A DNA stretch of 64,000 nucleotides, taken from Oegoconia quadripuncta (lineage: Eukaryota; Arthropoda; Insecta; Lepidoptera; Autostichidae). Below the pieces are notes generated by a model. It was given only the letters and a program-made list of their open reading frames with translations, did not search any database and was not told the DNA's origin. Location: NCBI GenBank assembly GCA_949316235.1, contig OX438749.1, positions 32,560,022 to 32,624,021 on the forward strand, in the 5' to 3' direction. Positions 33,388 through 47,361 of this stretch are shown piece after piece. Each line of letters begins with the position of its first letter. Positions within the stretch are counted from its first letter, which is position 1. Both the position numbers and the translations under genes were made by a program.

Positions 33388-33714
33388 AGGCCCGTATTAA
33401 TAATAAAAAAGATTGAGAACAGTTTGATCGGTATCAAGTAAACGTGTTGATTAATAAACCTAACTTGAGACCTGAAACGCACGTGGACACTCAAGCAGTG
33501 CTCAATTGAGAGGTGAGCGTATTAATAAACGAAACTCAAGATTATCATTCATTCGCTGCTGAGGCGAATACTTCAGAAGTGATTTCAGCTGAGTAGACCT
33601 CAAGATTGGTTTATAAATTAGCACGGAGCTTGAGATATCGTTAAATGCTTATGGCGCATCTCGGTTGATACAGCCTCAAGACTTGTATTGAGATTGGTTT
33701 ATTCATACGGGCCT
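33388..33714. mobile_element. MITE family M1, copy 7
   Basis: Flanked by TAA on both sides. Left end ggcccgtattaataat, right end tattcatacgggcc. It is in the same orientation as the copies at 7538 and 8749. Confidence 0.75.
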
Positions 33715-33769
33715 AACACATCTTATCGCCTGCCCCCTACGCTCCCTTTTAACGTCAGCTTGGTCTTTA

Positions 33770-33924
33770 GTCTGCCGCTCACGACAGACTTTTTGTAGGA
33801 CCGATAATCGGGCCGATTTTTTCGTCAATACTTTTATCACCGATTTTTTGTAGGACGTGTGCGTTTAAATATTGTATACTCCTACAAAAATCGGTCACCG
33901 ATTGTCGGTCGTGGGCGGGCAGCC
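33770..33924. mobile_element. TTA-flanked MITE
   Basis: 155-bp element bounded by TTA (33767-33769 and 33925-33927), with imperfect inverted ends gtctgccgctcacgac and the complement of gtcgtgggcgggcagcc. Internal tgtaggac and ctacaaaaatcgg motifs are also inverted. It is probably Harbinger-like. Confidence 0.6.
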
Positions 33925-34299
33925 TTAGAATATGAATATATCATTCCGGTGCATGATTGCTTTGGTGGGTGGGTTAAATAAAAGAAAACATTAAAATATC
34001 AATAAAATCATATAATTAACCTTTGGTTACAGAATTTAACAAAGAATTAAATTCTAAACATGTTTGATCGACGCACCATCGTTCGATATGTTTTTGTTTT
34101 ACTCCACAAAGCCAGTGAACAATATGGCGTCGCACCCAAAACCAAAAAAAAAAAGAAAAGATATGGCGGCATTCCTTACTGCAATTACAAAAAATTGTCG
34201 CTAGAGGGCGTTGTTTTGAATAAAAATTACATCCGAGGTTTCATTCAATATCATGAATTAACAATACAAATAACATTTGACAAAGATTTCGGGAGAGTT

Positions 34300-35120
34300 T
34301 AACAAACGCAAAGATTATTCCTCAAACATTAAATTCAAAATATTGAATTAAAGGACTTATACAGTAATTTCTTTGCATTCAATAATAGCTTCTCTTAATA
34401 AATTTTTGCTCAATTAATTCAGCACAGCGCCATCTATTGACACTAATCTGGATTACATCTATACCTACATGCTTTTAAGGGGTACTTTAGTACAGACTAT
34501 CATCCTGAATCACGAAAAAAATCAGCTGTTACAATTTGAACTACGTATTGAACTTTCCTATGGTCTTCCATAACTCAGCTGTTGCTGATTTTTATTCGAA
34601 AATGTTTACAATATCGATTGCTATAAAAAATTATGTTTTTTCTTTTTTTTTTTTATATGTTGTATCCGATAATGAGCAACCACGAGATAGGAACAGGTAC
34701 CCCTTTACTCAAATATTTTGGATACAGTTAGATCCGCAGTACACAGAATGCCATAGAATGTAATAATAAAAATTAAAAATAAATGAATAACAGTTAATTA
34801 CGATATGCATAGTACTTTACAATTTTCAAATCATATATATACTTTTATACGTATGCATTTCATTAGATTCTCGAGGCCAAAGGACTTGACTCCACGCCGA
34901 AATAGTAGCTGGTAACATTTAAAAAAATTGTAATAACAATTGATACTTATTTACCACAGTTCGATACACTGGTTATTTTAAAGAAAACCTTGAAAGACTT
35001 TAACAAAACATTGGCATTTTGACTAGATTTTACACATAACAAATAAGTATGTTAACACAAATTTCTCGCAATTTTATTATCAGCTCAAAATGAGAGATAA
35101 ATTGCACCTAAAAGTATACC
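34300..35120. other. Stretch without recognisable genes
   Basis: AT-rich, no supported gene. About 34508-34600 holds an inverted pair (aaaaaatcagctgtt and cagctgttgctgattttt), the remnant of a foldback MITE like that at 3752. Confidence 0.45.
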
Positions 35121-35132
35121 CCTCGCGTCCAA

Positions 35133-35405
35133 TGTGTTAGCACTTGACCACAATCACACCTGATGTTAAGTGAAGATGAGGTCAAAGGTGGAAGCCTACT
35201 GGAAGCGCTTAGTAACCGGAAACCCCATCTTATTTGGGGGACTGGCTATTATCTCTGACAACCAGAACACAACAATGCTATTAAAATTGCTGTTTGGCGG
35301 CAGACTTTGGTAAGATGGTGGTAGCTGGCCAGGACGACATTTAAAATACCCTACCATGAACCAAACCGAGTAATAAACATGTACCCCGCTGGGGATCGAA
35401 CCTCA
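35133..35405 (-). mobile_element. SINE family D copy
   Basis: From cttgaccacaatcacacctg through the ggcggcagactttgg segment to the head gttcgatccccagcgggg in complement. A short plus-strand tail of the same family follows at 35533-35610. Confidence 0.6.
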
Positions 35406-35748
35406 CCTACCTGGGAATGTCGTACAGGGCAAACAGGTTATGGGTATTGGCAACACTGCCCAAGATGAATTTTGCCTTGCATGACGTAATAAATGCAATC
35501 GATCTAAAGCGCTATGGGAACATGATAAATAAGATGGAGTTTCCGGGTCAGTACGCTTCCACTTTCGGCCTCATCTTCACTTAACGTCAGATGTGACAGA
35601 TCAGTTAACAGAGAAAAAAGAAAAAAATGGGGGTATGTATACTTTTAGTTGCAGGTGACACGGTACAAGTCGATAATGGTCCAGACGTAGTCATATTCAT
35701 GAATATTTTTTACTGGTACCAATTCAGAAGCCAAAAAAAAATATATTG

Positions 35749-36209
35749 TGTAAGACTTAACTGCGACAAACACTATTGCGAAAGACTGAACTGCGAAAGA
35801 TGGAACTGCGACAGTGCCGAACTGCGACAGATCTGAACTGCGAAAGATTTAACTGCGACAGTGCCGAACTGCGACAAATCTGAACTGCGAAAGATTTAAC
35901 TGCGACAGGACTGAACTGTCAATTAAGAGAATATGAGAAAAAAGAAACACGTACCACATTTCTTTAGAATGGTACGTATATCACAGTTAGGTCAGGTTAA
36001 CTTTGTTTGTTAATTAGGTTAGGTTGGAAACATGAGAAACACCGAATCGCTCCGTTTTGGAAATCTATTCATTAACTTGACTATGCAGTTCAGTCCTGTC
36101 GCAGTTAAGTCTTTCGCAGTTCCAGATCTGTCGCAGTTCGGCACTGTCGCAGTTCCATCTTTCGCAGTTCAGTCTATCGCAATAGTGTTTGTCGCAGTTA
36201 AGTCTTACA
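35749..36209. mobile_element. Foldback element built of actgcga repeats
   Basis: Two inverted arms (35749-35915 and about 36082-36209) are closely similar. Each consists of about ten short units of the form gaactgcgaaaga / gaactgcgacag, 12-14 bp apart. The unique middle of about 165 bp has no gene. The left arm carries one extra repeat cluster. No clear target duplication is visible. The structure recalls Foldback-type transposons, whose long arms are themselves tandem repeats. Confidence 0.7.
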
Positions 36210-36739
36210 GTCAGACAACATTCGATTAATGAACTATCATTGAGATTCAAATATAATTATTTGGATAAATTGTACATTTTGCAGATCAGATGCTTTTATA
36301 ACTATGAATGCTTCTTTTCATTTATTGTGTACTTAAATGCGTTCAATAACAAAGGTGGCCTTTCGGTATCAATAATAGAACACATTTGATTTCAAACAAA
36401 TATTTTTTTAACAAAATTAATCATTGAAAAAAAAAAATTGCCAATATGTTCTATTATTGATACTAAACAAACAATCCGTGTCGTTGTGTAATGAATTCAT
36501 GCACTTTGTACAAATTAAAACATACAAAGATACACCAAAACAACTAACAAAAAAGGCTTGTAAAAATATTTACACAGAGTGTCAAAATGCATAATACGCA
36601 CATATCGAAGGTTACAAAGTATCAAAATACTGGTTATTGAACACGTCTCAAATAAATCTGTGAAATGATTGTATTCTTATTTTATAAATCTAATAAATTT
36701 CCTTTTGATAAATTCAAATTTCAAGCAATTATATCATTT

Positions 36740-36890
36740 ATTGAATGTCAATTTAAATCTACTGGAAATAAAAAAGGTTTATTGCACTTATCTGTCAGTC
36801 GGTATGTCCAAGCTACTACCGCTTCGGAAAGGGAAATCATCTGTGGGAAAAGAAGCGGCGCAAGAAACCCACAGGATCATTGTTGTCCTT
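36740..36890 (-). mobile_element. LINE 3' tail, inverted
   Basis: The complement of the element at 31085-31280, recognised by gctactaccgcttcgg and aagaagcggcgcaagaaacc. A poly-T run and an AT-rich gene-free stretch follow to about 37840. Confidence 0.55.
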
Positions 36891-37841
36891 TTTTTTTAAA
36901 TAAAGTATATAACTACGATATGTAACACTCTTTTGTGTGAGGTGTAAAATGAGATTCACAATTATAAAAACATCCTATTATCGACTATATTAGTACCTAA
37001 ATATTCTGTGTGTGACTAGTACAATCGTATTTTTACTATACTTAGAAATGCTGCTTCACTTTAGCAGTTAAATCGAAAATCAATTGCTTGCAACACTAAA
37101 AATGACCCCTGAACGTGACCAACTTAAAATATAAAATTAACCGGGGTTTTATTATGAGACTCTTAAAGATTTTATTTACTATAAAACAGTAACAAGTATA
37201 AATAACTTGAGAATAATATACCGGTATTTTATTTATTACAATCAAATGAATATACTCGTTACTTCTTTATAATGTATGTATATATTCATGATTTCGTAAT
37301 GTTAATTTTTATTTTTTTTCTATTGAACAGAATTAGTTAACACCATGTATTTTTTAAATTTAAAGTATAGCAACACAAAAGTTTGGTAGAAATAAAATAC
37401 AATACAATAACGCACAAGTACTTGCGCGCCTCCTGTATACGGAACAGTATCAAACTGTGGCATCCTAATCTATACAGGTTGTACCAAAAAAAGAATTTAT
37501 AATACGCTTAGAAATCACTCGGCAATTCTTAAAATGGAATCCAATTTAAATTCACATTTATGTATAACATTCCAATAATAACTAAATACTTATATCTAAT
37601 TTGGCAAAAGTATTGCACTAAAATCTATAATAATAAGTATTAACTAACAATGGTGTATATATGACACACTAGAATTACAAACACTAATAAAATCTATACC
37701 CATTTCACTTACAGTGTATAAAAATGGGGAGTAAGAGTGAAATAGATTTAGATTTCTTAGCTTCCGTCCACATTTTTCTTAACACTAGATTTTGGCATAG
37801 TTCATCGATCACACAGACCATAAACTCCTTTTTTTTTTCTT

Positions 37842-37990
37842 TTTTTTTCGCGGGGAATTGCTTTTCGCGTACCGCTCGCCTGGGGGACGGCGAGACGGTT
37901 ATGTGGGACTCCCCTCCCTGTCGTGAGGGATACCCACTAAAACCCCGCCGCGACCTTACCCCTAATACCCGATACCCGAGGAGACCATAA
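37842..37990 (-). repeat. GC-rich repeat fragment, inverted relative to 16145-16235
   Basis: gacggttatgtgggactccc and the following ccctgtcgtgagggatacc match the complement of the GC-rich island at 15850-16310. It is bounded by a poly-T run on the left. Confidence 0.5.
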
Positions 37991-38271
37991 ACTCCTAATA
38001 ACAGGCGAGAGACATCTGTCAACACATCAGGATAATAGAACAAATGCCCAAATACACGAATCACTTATTTGGGTAGACCTTTTTTTATTATTCACGACGG
38101 GTTCGTACTTGACCTCAATCACACCTCACCTCACAAGTGTGCGAAGAACTGTGGTCCGAAAGATCGCAGTTCCGATACTCTGTTGGTCGACACATTGCTT
38201 GTGCGATAAACCATACAGCGACAGAATATTGATAAATAATATAATGGAGGCTATGTAATTGTTTAATATTA

Positions 38272-38641
38272 GGTCCTTACCTATGAAATTGGCGTTTTGT
38301 ATGAAGAAATATCCAAATATCCAAATCCAAATCCAAATTTAGATAAACTTTGTGTGTATTATCGGATAACATTAAGTTAAGTATAGGGAGCGTTAATTTT
38401 TAAAAGTAACCGCTTTATAAAAGTTTCAGCGAATCTAAGAAATGATTATGGGAAGCATATGAAAAGAGCTTTTTTCTATTATGTGATATAGCTCAGAAAT
38501 TAAAAAAATATTTCATGTGAAACCTTGAAATAATATTCCATTTTCCGAATAAAAAACAAATATATATATATAAAGATATAGCTTTGAAAATCACAACATA
38601 TGATTAACGAAGAAAAAAACTCCTATTTCATAGGTAAAGAC
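38272..38641. mobile_element. MITE family M2, copy 3
   Basis: 370-bp copy. The flanks read aatatta on both sides, offset by two bases from the element end, which may be its target duplication. An internal deletion removed part of the left third. Confidence 0.65.
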
Positions 38642-39126
38642 GCAATATTAATTCATTCTATGTTACTGTTATTGTTTAGCGGATATAATTTATTCTGCTG
38701 TTTATTAAATTTCGCGAATGTATGCCAATTTGCTGATCACAGAGATCATATTTATAAGTTAATGTATCATAACAACCTGTACACCTGTGTATACGAAGTT
38801 GATAGGGTCAATGGGAATACAGTACCCCGCCCTCCTGATACTGCGTTAGTTGACAGTTTATCAAACATTAAACGTCTATGGTCTGTGTGATCGACGCCAT
38901 CGTTCTATACCACTATAGTAAAACCGGAACGTTAAATTCCTGCAAGATCGAGACCCAAGTCTATAAATTGGTAACACAAGGGCGAATCCAGGTGTCATGG
39001 GGGTTATGAGCCCCTTGGGCTTTAGTCTTTGTAATAACACTCCTCTTACAAACTAAACAATACACGTAGGGGTACATTTATTGTCCAACAATCACTTGTT
39101 CTTGCACGTTCACCCATGTTATTGGG

Positions 39127-39272
39127 TAGTGATGCAACGGATCTCTGTTTCTGTTTCCGCAAGTGCGGAAGTTCCGCGCGCTTTTCAACATTCGTTTCTG
39201 CTTCTGCTAAAATTTACTTTTGACATCTGTCTCCGTTTCTGGTTCCGCTAAGACACTTCAGTTGCATCACTA
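39127..39272. mobile_element. Small hAT-like MITE
   Basis: 146 bp with ends tagtgatgcaac and gttgcatcacta. The flanking octamers ttattggg and ttcttggg differ by one base. Its interior is a series of tctg/ttccg repeats, and there is no coding capacity. Confidence 0.6.
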
Positions 39273-39586
39273 TTCTTGGGTATAACTGAAAATCAGTGTT
39301 TTGCTTTTTGAGCAATCCGACACACTGAGCTATGACCCTTTTGTGCTGCTGCAGCACACGTATACATAATACGTTGCCATGTTTGTATCGATCTACAATT
39401 TGTTATTGTGCATGTTTAATGTATGTGTGTGACTGAAGGAACAAATAAATGCTTTATCTATCTTGTATCAAAAAAAAATAGTATTGAGAGTGAGTCCCGA
39501 TCTCAATTTTAAGATTGCTTTATTTATACAGTTCCAAGACTGGGGCCGCAACCTAAAGAGTTTAATTATCCAGTTACTGTAGTATA

Positions 39587-39710
39587 CAGGTGGTCAGGAA
39601 AAGTACTTGAGTGTTTTCATTTATCCATAAGTTGTACTAAAGGTGAATTAAATGTACCTACGCAACTCATAATGCATGTGATTTTCTAAAGTACTTTTCC
39701 CGACATCCTG
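39587..39710. mobile_element. TA-flanked MITE of 124 bp
   Basis: Ends caggtggtcaggaaaagtac and the complement of gtacttttcccgacatcctg, with TA on each side. It is a mariner-type non-autonomous element. Confidence 0.65.
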
Positions 39711-40148
39711 TATATGCAAATATATGGCCGCCATCCTTGTTATTTCGCCGATGATAAAAAAAATTGTAACCAAAATCATAATTTTGAGATATTTTTTCGC
39801 TCCGTCATCATTTTGAGAAACTTTTCCTATAATCTGTGACAGCTGGTCGCTTGCGGCTGCATGGTCGATGGCTGTTTATGAGTTATACTTAAGCAGGGTC
39901 TTGAGTGTCGTGTTTTTATGGTTTTCTAACACCTAACATGTTATTCTGACCAAATATGGGCGTGGCCTATTTTGTTAGCAAAAACAAACGAACATGTTAT
40001 CCGAAGCGGACGGTAAACATCCCCGCGTTCGCCTGGGACAGGGGGGTATTTTTCATTTCATCGTTGCTTGCGAACATTGAAGGCCGCTTGTTTGTTTCGT
40101 ATTTTCATATTAAATAGAAATTTGTTTGTTTCTGTTTAAAAATCGCAG

Positions 40149-41673
40149 GAGTTTTGCTAATTCGTTCAGCAAACGTGTTTTGTTATTTTTTGGGGGTGCT
40201 GAAGCAGTGGTACGGGACTGTCAGTGGTTGTGACAGTGTCTTGGGATGTCCGCTGTCGGATACTCCCAAGATACTGTACACGATGGTGCAGGCAGGTATA
40301 AGCATGATCGCCCACATACTGAGCAGCAAACAGAAATGGGAAGAGGTTGCCGCATTTATTACGGACGTCCTGCTATCAAAAGAGATGCGAGAACGGCACG
40401 AGGAAACTAAAGGAAGGCAGAGCCATTTAAATCTAGTTCCGGGAAAATCAGTAAGATTAAAAAAAAATGGTGGCAATGTTTTAGCGTTGTGAATCGAGCA
40501 CGCCCCAGCGGTACGGGCCGTTGGATGTCCTTGCAACGGATCCCTCGAAAAAAAAACGTATAAGCAGACTACAATGATCGGCTGCCTATATCTTCCTGCT
40601 TCTGATAGATGGAGGCCCAGTATCAGCTGTAGGTAAAATTAGGAAGGCACAACGGAGTGACATAGTCAAATTGACTAAACTCCTTAAAAAAACAACAAAA
40701 TACATCTTTTATTGACTGATTTCTGTTTTTATTTTTAATACTGTTCACGGCTATTTACCTTGGTATAGTTGCAACAGTATCCTTTTATACAGAATGGAAA
40801 ATAGACGGCACCGAAAACCTCGGTATAATCTACTTTGACTATCGGCATATCACCATCTTATTAATTGACTTTCCAGTCTGTATAATTTTGTTTTTAGTAA
40901 AATCATTTGTTTTCAGTACACTATCTTTTTGCTTGTACAAAAAAATCCTACCTTTTAGTATTATAATTTTGGTTTGTGGCAACAATTTTAATAATTCATA
41001 ATTTTTTTAATTTTTTAATGAGTGGCGCACTAGTAAGCCTGGGTAAACTCAAAACATTTACAGCTTTAATTGGATGTTCAGTCAATAGGCTATTGTAGAA
41101 TGGAGACAACTTATTAAATTAACTTTCCTGCCTGTACATTTTTGTTTTTAGTCCTTGCTTTTAGTACAATATCTTTTTGCTTGCACAAAAAAATACTAGG
41201 ATTATTTCAATTTGGTTTGTGGCAACTCTTTGAATTTTTGCGTGGGACGCTCCGATTTTCACATCTGAACGATGAACCTGTCTCGATTTATATTCAGTCA
41301 TAAATATTAAAGATCGTGCGCGATTTAGTAGCTTCTTCAGATTTTTTTGGGATAATTAATTGATGCTTCAATTATTAGCTACATGCAATGCAATATGCAA
41401 AAGCCGATCCGAATTTTAACTTGATTTTGAAATTGAAAGTAACACATTTCAAGAAGAATTATCAGCGTAAACCATCCTCTGTCTGTATTGCAGCATTTTA
41501 CCGTCCAATCTGACGTTACGAAACAAAGCTTTAATTGCATTTTTTTGCATTTATTATCTGATTTACTGGATCAGCCATCAACATTAGAAGAATTGAGCAA
41601 CCAACTATCACAGATAATAAACTCTCACTACGATTTAAGTCTAATGCAGTGCGTCAAAGTAGGCCGGGTTTGA
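40149..41673 (+). CDS. Possible two-exon gene of unknown function
   Basis: I do not recognise this protein. An open frame from about 40149 (after a tcgcag) reads about 100 residues with CDSVLGCPLSDTPKILYTMV and KWEEVAAFITDVLLSKEMRE, up to a good donor (aaatca|gtaaga, near 40459). A second frame starts after ctgtattgcag (41494) in the same phase and gives 59 residues with PSTLEELSNQLSQIINSHYD before TGA at 41671. Base composition is more coding-like than its surroundings. No ATG is seen for the first part, so an upstream exon would be needed. It faces the HINT gene, 3' end to 3' end. The gap between the two parts has an imperfect direct repeat (40885-40995 and 41141-41235). Confidence 0.4.
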
Positions 41674-41950
41674 AGCATATTCATTGAAGATGTTGAAACT
41701 TCCTAATAACATGTGGTCCATGCTAAGGAATGCTGCAGGACAATACAAAAGATCTACTCTACTGTGATATCCTGATCACAGCACCAATTTTTATGAATTT
41801 AGTCAAATCGACTCCAGGCGTTATTCCCACACAACGGTCATTAGTAAGATTTGTTTATTGACTGACTATGGATTACTTTTATATTCGATGAGAACACCCA
41901 TCTGACGCACTTCATCAGGATGGAATCGTATATAACATCACAGATACCAT

Positions 41951-43508
<1,558 letters not shown>

Positions 43509-44240
43509 TTTTTAATAAAATTTGAGCATAATCACAATAACTGCGTGAATATCCTGTGAATTCCGTTTGACGTTTGTTGATTTGACAATGACATTGACAG
43601 CTAAGGGTGGCAGGCAGGCAGACACAGGCAGACAGCGGTTGTCGGTGTGACCAGTTTCATTTTCTATCGTTTGAGACCACAGATTACCCCCAATAGATTC
43701 CGCATGATGGACAATTTGTACTTGCATGAAGTGACCATTTTAGGCGGTAGGTGCCGGTTGCGGGAGACGAAACAAATGCGACGTGATTGGCTATGTCAAG
43801 GTTACACTACTCCGTAGTGATGTGACTGTGTAATAAAAAATGTCGATATTTTTTTACACGATTAAGTATATTATAAAAGGATAGGGTCGATTTGGGGTCG
43901 AATTCACACTGAGCGCTATTTCGTGCGTCAATGTTTTAAAATTATAGAATCTATTCACATAGGCGTAGAGTCTAAAAGATCGAGTGTCACAGAGGACGGT
44001 GCGAAATGAGACCGAGCGTCGACTCGCAAATTCATACATTCGTGCGAATTCATTCTTTGGGATAATTCAGGGAGACGCGGGGCAAATAAAACAAATGCTA
44101 TACTATGAGAGGGTTCATATCGCACGTAGCGAGCGACCAGCTCATGAACGCTCACATATAATAGCATTAGGTTTAATTTGACTTGGCGACGCGTGGCTCC
44201 ACGCGTTGTGCATTGCCCCGTTTCCCTGAACGAGCCTTAA

Positions 44241-44458
44241 GGCCACAAACTGGACAACCGACAGCAGGTAGGGAAGCGATAGTGGCGGCGATGACGAGGA
44301 AGTCGGCGCCCGCGATTTGATCGAATGCATTTTATATGTAACTATTCTCGATGGTAGCGATGACAGTTGCGCGATCTACCCACTCGTCGAGAACAATAAA
44401 CCTAGCATTAGACCGCCACCGCCGCCGTTTGCTGTCAGTTGTCGTTTAGTTTGTGGCC
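44241..44458. mobile_element. TAA-flanked MITE, third Harbinger-like type
   Basis: 218-bp element with TAA on both sides (44238-44240 and 44459-44461). Ends are ggccacaaactggacaaccg and the complement of gtcgtttagtttgtggcc, with gctgtc motifs inside. GC-rich centre, non-coding. Confidence 0.7.
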
Positions 44459-44488
44459 TAATAATTAATTAAACATTTTGATGGGGGG

Positions 44489-44662
44489 ACGCCAGCGACT
44501 TGATCTTTGAGGTCACTTTTCGTGTTCATGTATTAATCGTACGATTTTATTTTCACCACGTTCGATTAAGTACGTGAACACCCAAAACAAAATTGGCGTA
44601 AAAAAATCATACAATTAATACATGAACACGAAAAGTGACCTCAAAGATCAAATCGCTGGCGT
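44489..44662. mobile_element. Foldback element with about 58-bp arms
   Basis: The arms contain tgaggtcacttttcgtgttc and its exact complement, with gccagcg and cgctggc at the ends. The centre of about 55 bp is AT-rich. No target duplication is resolved. Confidence 0.65.
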
Positions 44663-44768
44663 GTCGAGGTCTATTAACGGAGACAATTCTAGGAACAGCA
44701 TCATGTTGCTGACACAATTGACAATGCAATAACATTGTCATCGCTTTCTATTATTACATTCTATTCTA

Positions 44769-45025
44769 CAGCCTGTTTCCTAGGTCCCCCTAATGCCGAA
44801 AGGGGATGATTCTACCCATCAATATGAACAACTTTTACTATGGGACCAACTTCGAATTCGCGAAAAAAAATCTACTGTTCCATAGAAAAAGTTCATACCT
44901 ACTCGACAAAAATGTATGCAACAGCTAATTTTTTTCTCGCGAATTCGATGGTCCCGTAGTAAAAGTTGTTCATATTGATGGGTAGAATCATCCCCTTTCG
45001 GCATTAGGGGATATGAAACAGGCTG
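44769..45025. mobile_element. Palindromic TA-flanked MITE
   Basis: 257 bp with TA on both sides; ends cagcctgtttcctaggtc and the complement of gaaacaggctg. The interior (tacccatcaatatgaacaac) is shared with 3752-4014 but the terminal 40 bp are not. It ends 90 bp before the Polinton. Confidence 0.75.
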
Positions 45026-45115
45026 TATATGTACCTATATACCAAGTTCTAACTCAATCGAATACCAGGAAATGTATCAAATGTAACTTGTATGATTTTA
45101 TATAACACAGACAGA

Positions 45116-45199
45116 AGTAGGGTATTATTGGGCACGCTGTCCCACCTGTAGTTCGGACGACGTCTCGTCCTCACTAAGGTGTGCAGCCTGCCCAATAAT
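45116..45199. repeat. Polinton left terminal inverted repeat
   Basis: 84 bp. Besides matching the right end, it is self-complementary: attattgggca (45123-45133) pairs with tgcccaataat (45189-45199), cacct with aggtg, and ggacga (45155-45160) with tcgtcc (45165-45170). Confidence 0.95.
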
Positions 45200-47260
45200 C
45201 AATAATATAATCACCCATCTACAAATATTGTAATTACTCGTGTACCCATATCTATACACATAAATACACCTACTTCACTTTCGACAAATTATAATAAAAA
45301 TAGGCACCCAAAGTGCAATTATAATAATGTGATGAGAAATCATGAGTTCGTAATGCGATCCCTATTGTAACAAAACAATATTGAAAACCAGGCAAGTGCG
45401 GGTTTGACCCGCGCGCCGAGGGTTCCTCTGTAACTCCGATGGAAATGTAAAAAATATTTTTATTAACACCCTCAATACAGTTTATTTGTAGAACCATAAA
45501 CTTAACCAAATATGTATGTAAACCTGTTACCAAAGTTTTTGCTGATTATTACAAAATCGCGTTATTCTCGTCGTCATCGATTTATTTTTCGTGTATTTTT
45601 ACTTGTCATGTTTCTATCATACATAATTATATTCACAACCTTAATCCCTATCCCAAACATTAAGTGTTTATATCCACATTTCACCGTTCAACTGCACATT
45701 AGACGTAAAACTGTCAGCTGAGAACTTGTAACGTACCGGCCACATACAACGCGCATATGGTTTAAAGGTTGTATCAAAACGTGCAAGTGTATATAGTTTT
45801 TGGCTATTCATTTCCTTAGTTAACCTTTAACATCGCCACGCGATAAGATGGGTTGGTTAAATTCTTCTTACGTGTCGGAAACCATAACTGTTACTGTAGT
45901 TGTCCGTCATTTCTTATCACCTATTTTAAATCGTGTAAAGGATACTCATTGTTATGAATCAAGGTACATTTGTACCTTCTTCGTAAGGAACCCTAACGCA
46001 AGGTGTGCATTACTGCACCGTCACATGTTGTAACTGTGTAATATCGGGATATCACGTAAAATACATACGTGTATCAGAATAAAAGATAAGTATGTGTATT
46101 TTACTTAGTACAGTCAGCTGCAGTAAAAAAAACTGACCCATCAAAAACCTGTGGTTGGGTTTGAATGTGATTGACTGACTCTAGTAAGTAGAAAGTATGT
46201 ATGCCCCAATTACATTGGTGGTGGATAGTCTAAGTCCTTACTTACATATTCACGATCCTATAGACGAGATCTTTCCCAGCAGTTGGATATTCACGTTCCG
46301 TTATTGGTGTTGAGATATGTGAATTAAATAAATTAATTGTAAGGGTTGACAAAAATTGCATAGTAATGAGGCAATAGAATTTACATTATAACATATTATG
46401 CTATTTTGTTAATTATATATACATGAAACATAAACTCCGTAATGCCCTAATAGGTATTAGTAAGTTTTGTATATTCATTTATTATATTCATATTCATTTA
46501 TATTTATTTTTTATTGTCAGTTTATGCTTATCAAGTTACAAAATATTCAATATTGTCTTTCGGTAATCAGGTACGTACCTACTTAAAGATATTTATGTTG
46601 ATGACTGTACTGTAATTATTTATGAAAAAGAAAGTGATTAATAATAGATCATTTAATATATCTATTTAAATGGAATAAATATATTATGATTGATTTGAAT
46701 AAGAGTGTAATCCTCATATCTGAACATTTTCAATTTAATTTTTTTATGAGTAGCTTGATAATTCCCCGATTTATAGTCACAGAGGTATGCTCTTGACAGT
46801 ACATACCTATTTGTGCATGCCCCCAATTCACATCAGCCTCGCGTGGAGGACTACAGCCATACTCCCATAAAATGAGGAAGCCCTTTGTGCCCTGCGGTGA
46901 GATGGATATATACTATAGGGATATTATAGGATAAGTAGCTAACCAGTGGTGATTAATACTATTTTCTGTGAGGCTGAGAGTATAACAGATTATTTTATTG
47001 TTGTCAAATATTATTATCAAATTCACCACGCGGTCACCTTTAGCGGAAACGTATTTCGTCACGCATTGTAATGTGATACAATTGTTTTTCGCATTGGTAA
47101 TTATTGCCGATTAATAGATTTACTGTTGCACACCACACCACCGACATATTATTTCTTATTCAAAATACAAATGTCGTATGTTAAAGTATCAAATGCATTT
47201 TCTTGATTTTAATAATTATGTAGTAATAACGCTTATGCTAATATAACAACTACGTGTGAT
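45200..47260. other. Polinton left arm without recognisable genes
   Basis: About 2 kb of AT-rich DNA with only short open frames and none with recognisable content. Near 46820-46920 a degenerate block (gaggaagccctttgtgccct, gatggatatatactatagg) resembles the end of a host retroelement and may be an insertion into the Polinton; evidence is weak. Confidence 0.5.
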
Positions 47261-47361
47261 ATATGATTTTATTTAATGCGAGAATAAACTGCAGACATAT
47301 CAAATTATTATGGATAAAACCTCCGGATTTTGGGTATTTGTTACCTTTTTGTCTCCGTCGT

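Noticed and set aside
34060..34302. 80-residue frame with a Lys tract
   Set aside because: It contains an A-run and has no recognisable domain or splice context; base composition does not differ from the surroundings.
44142..44330. Frames across the GC-rich patch near 44.2 kb
   Set aside because: They lie partly inside a TAA-flanked MITE and have no coding features.
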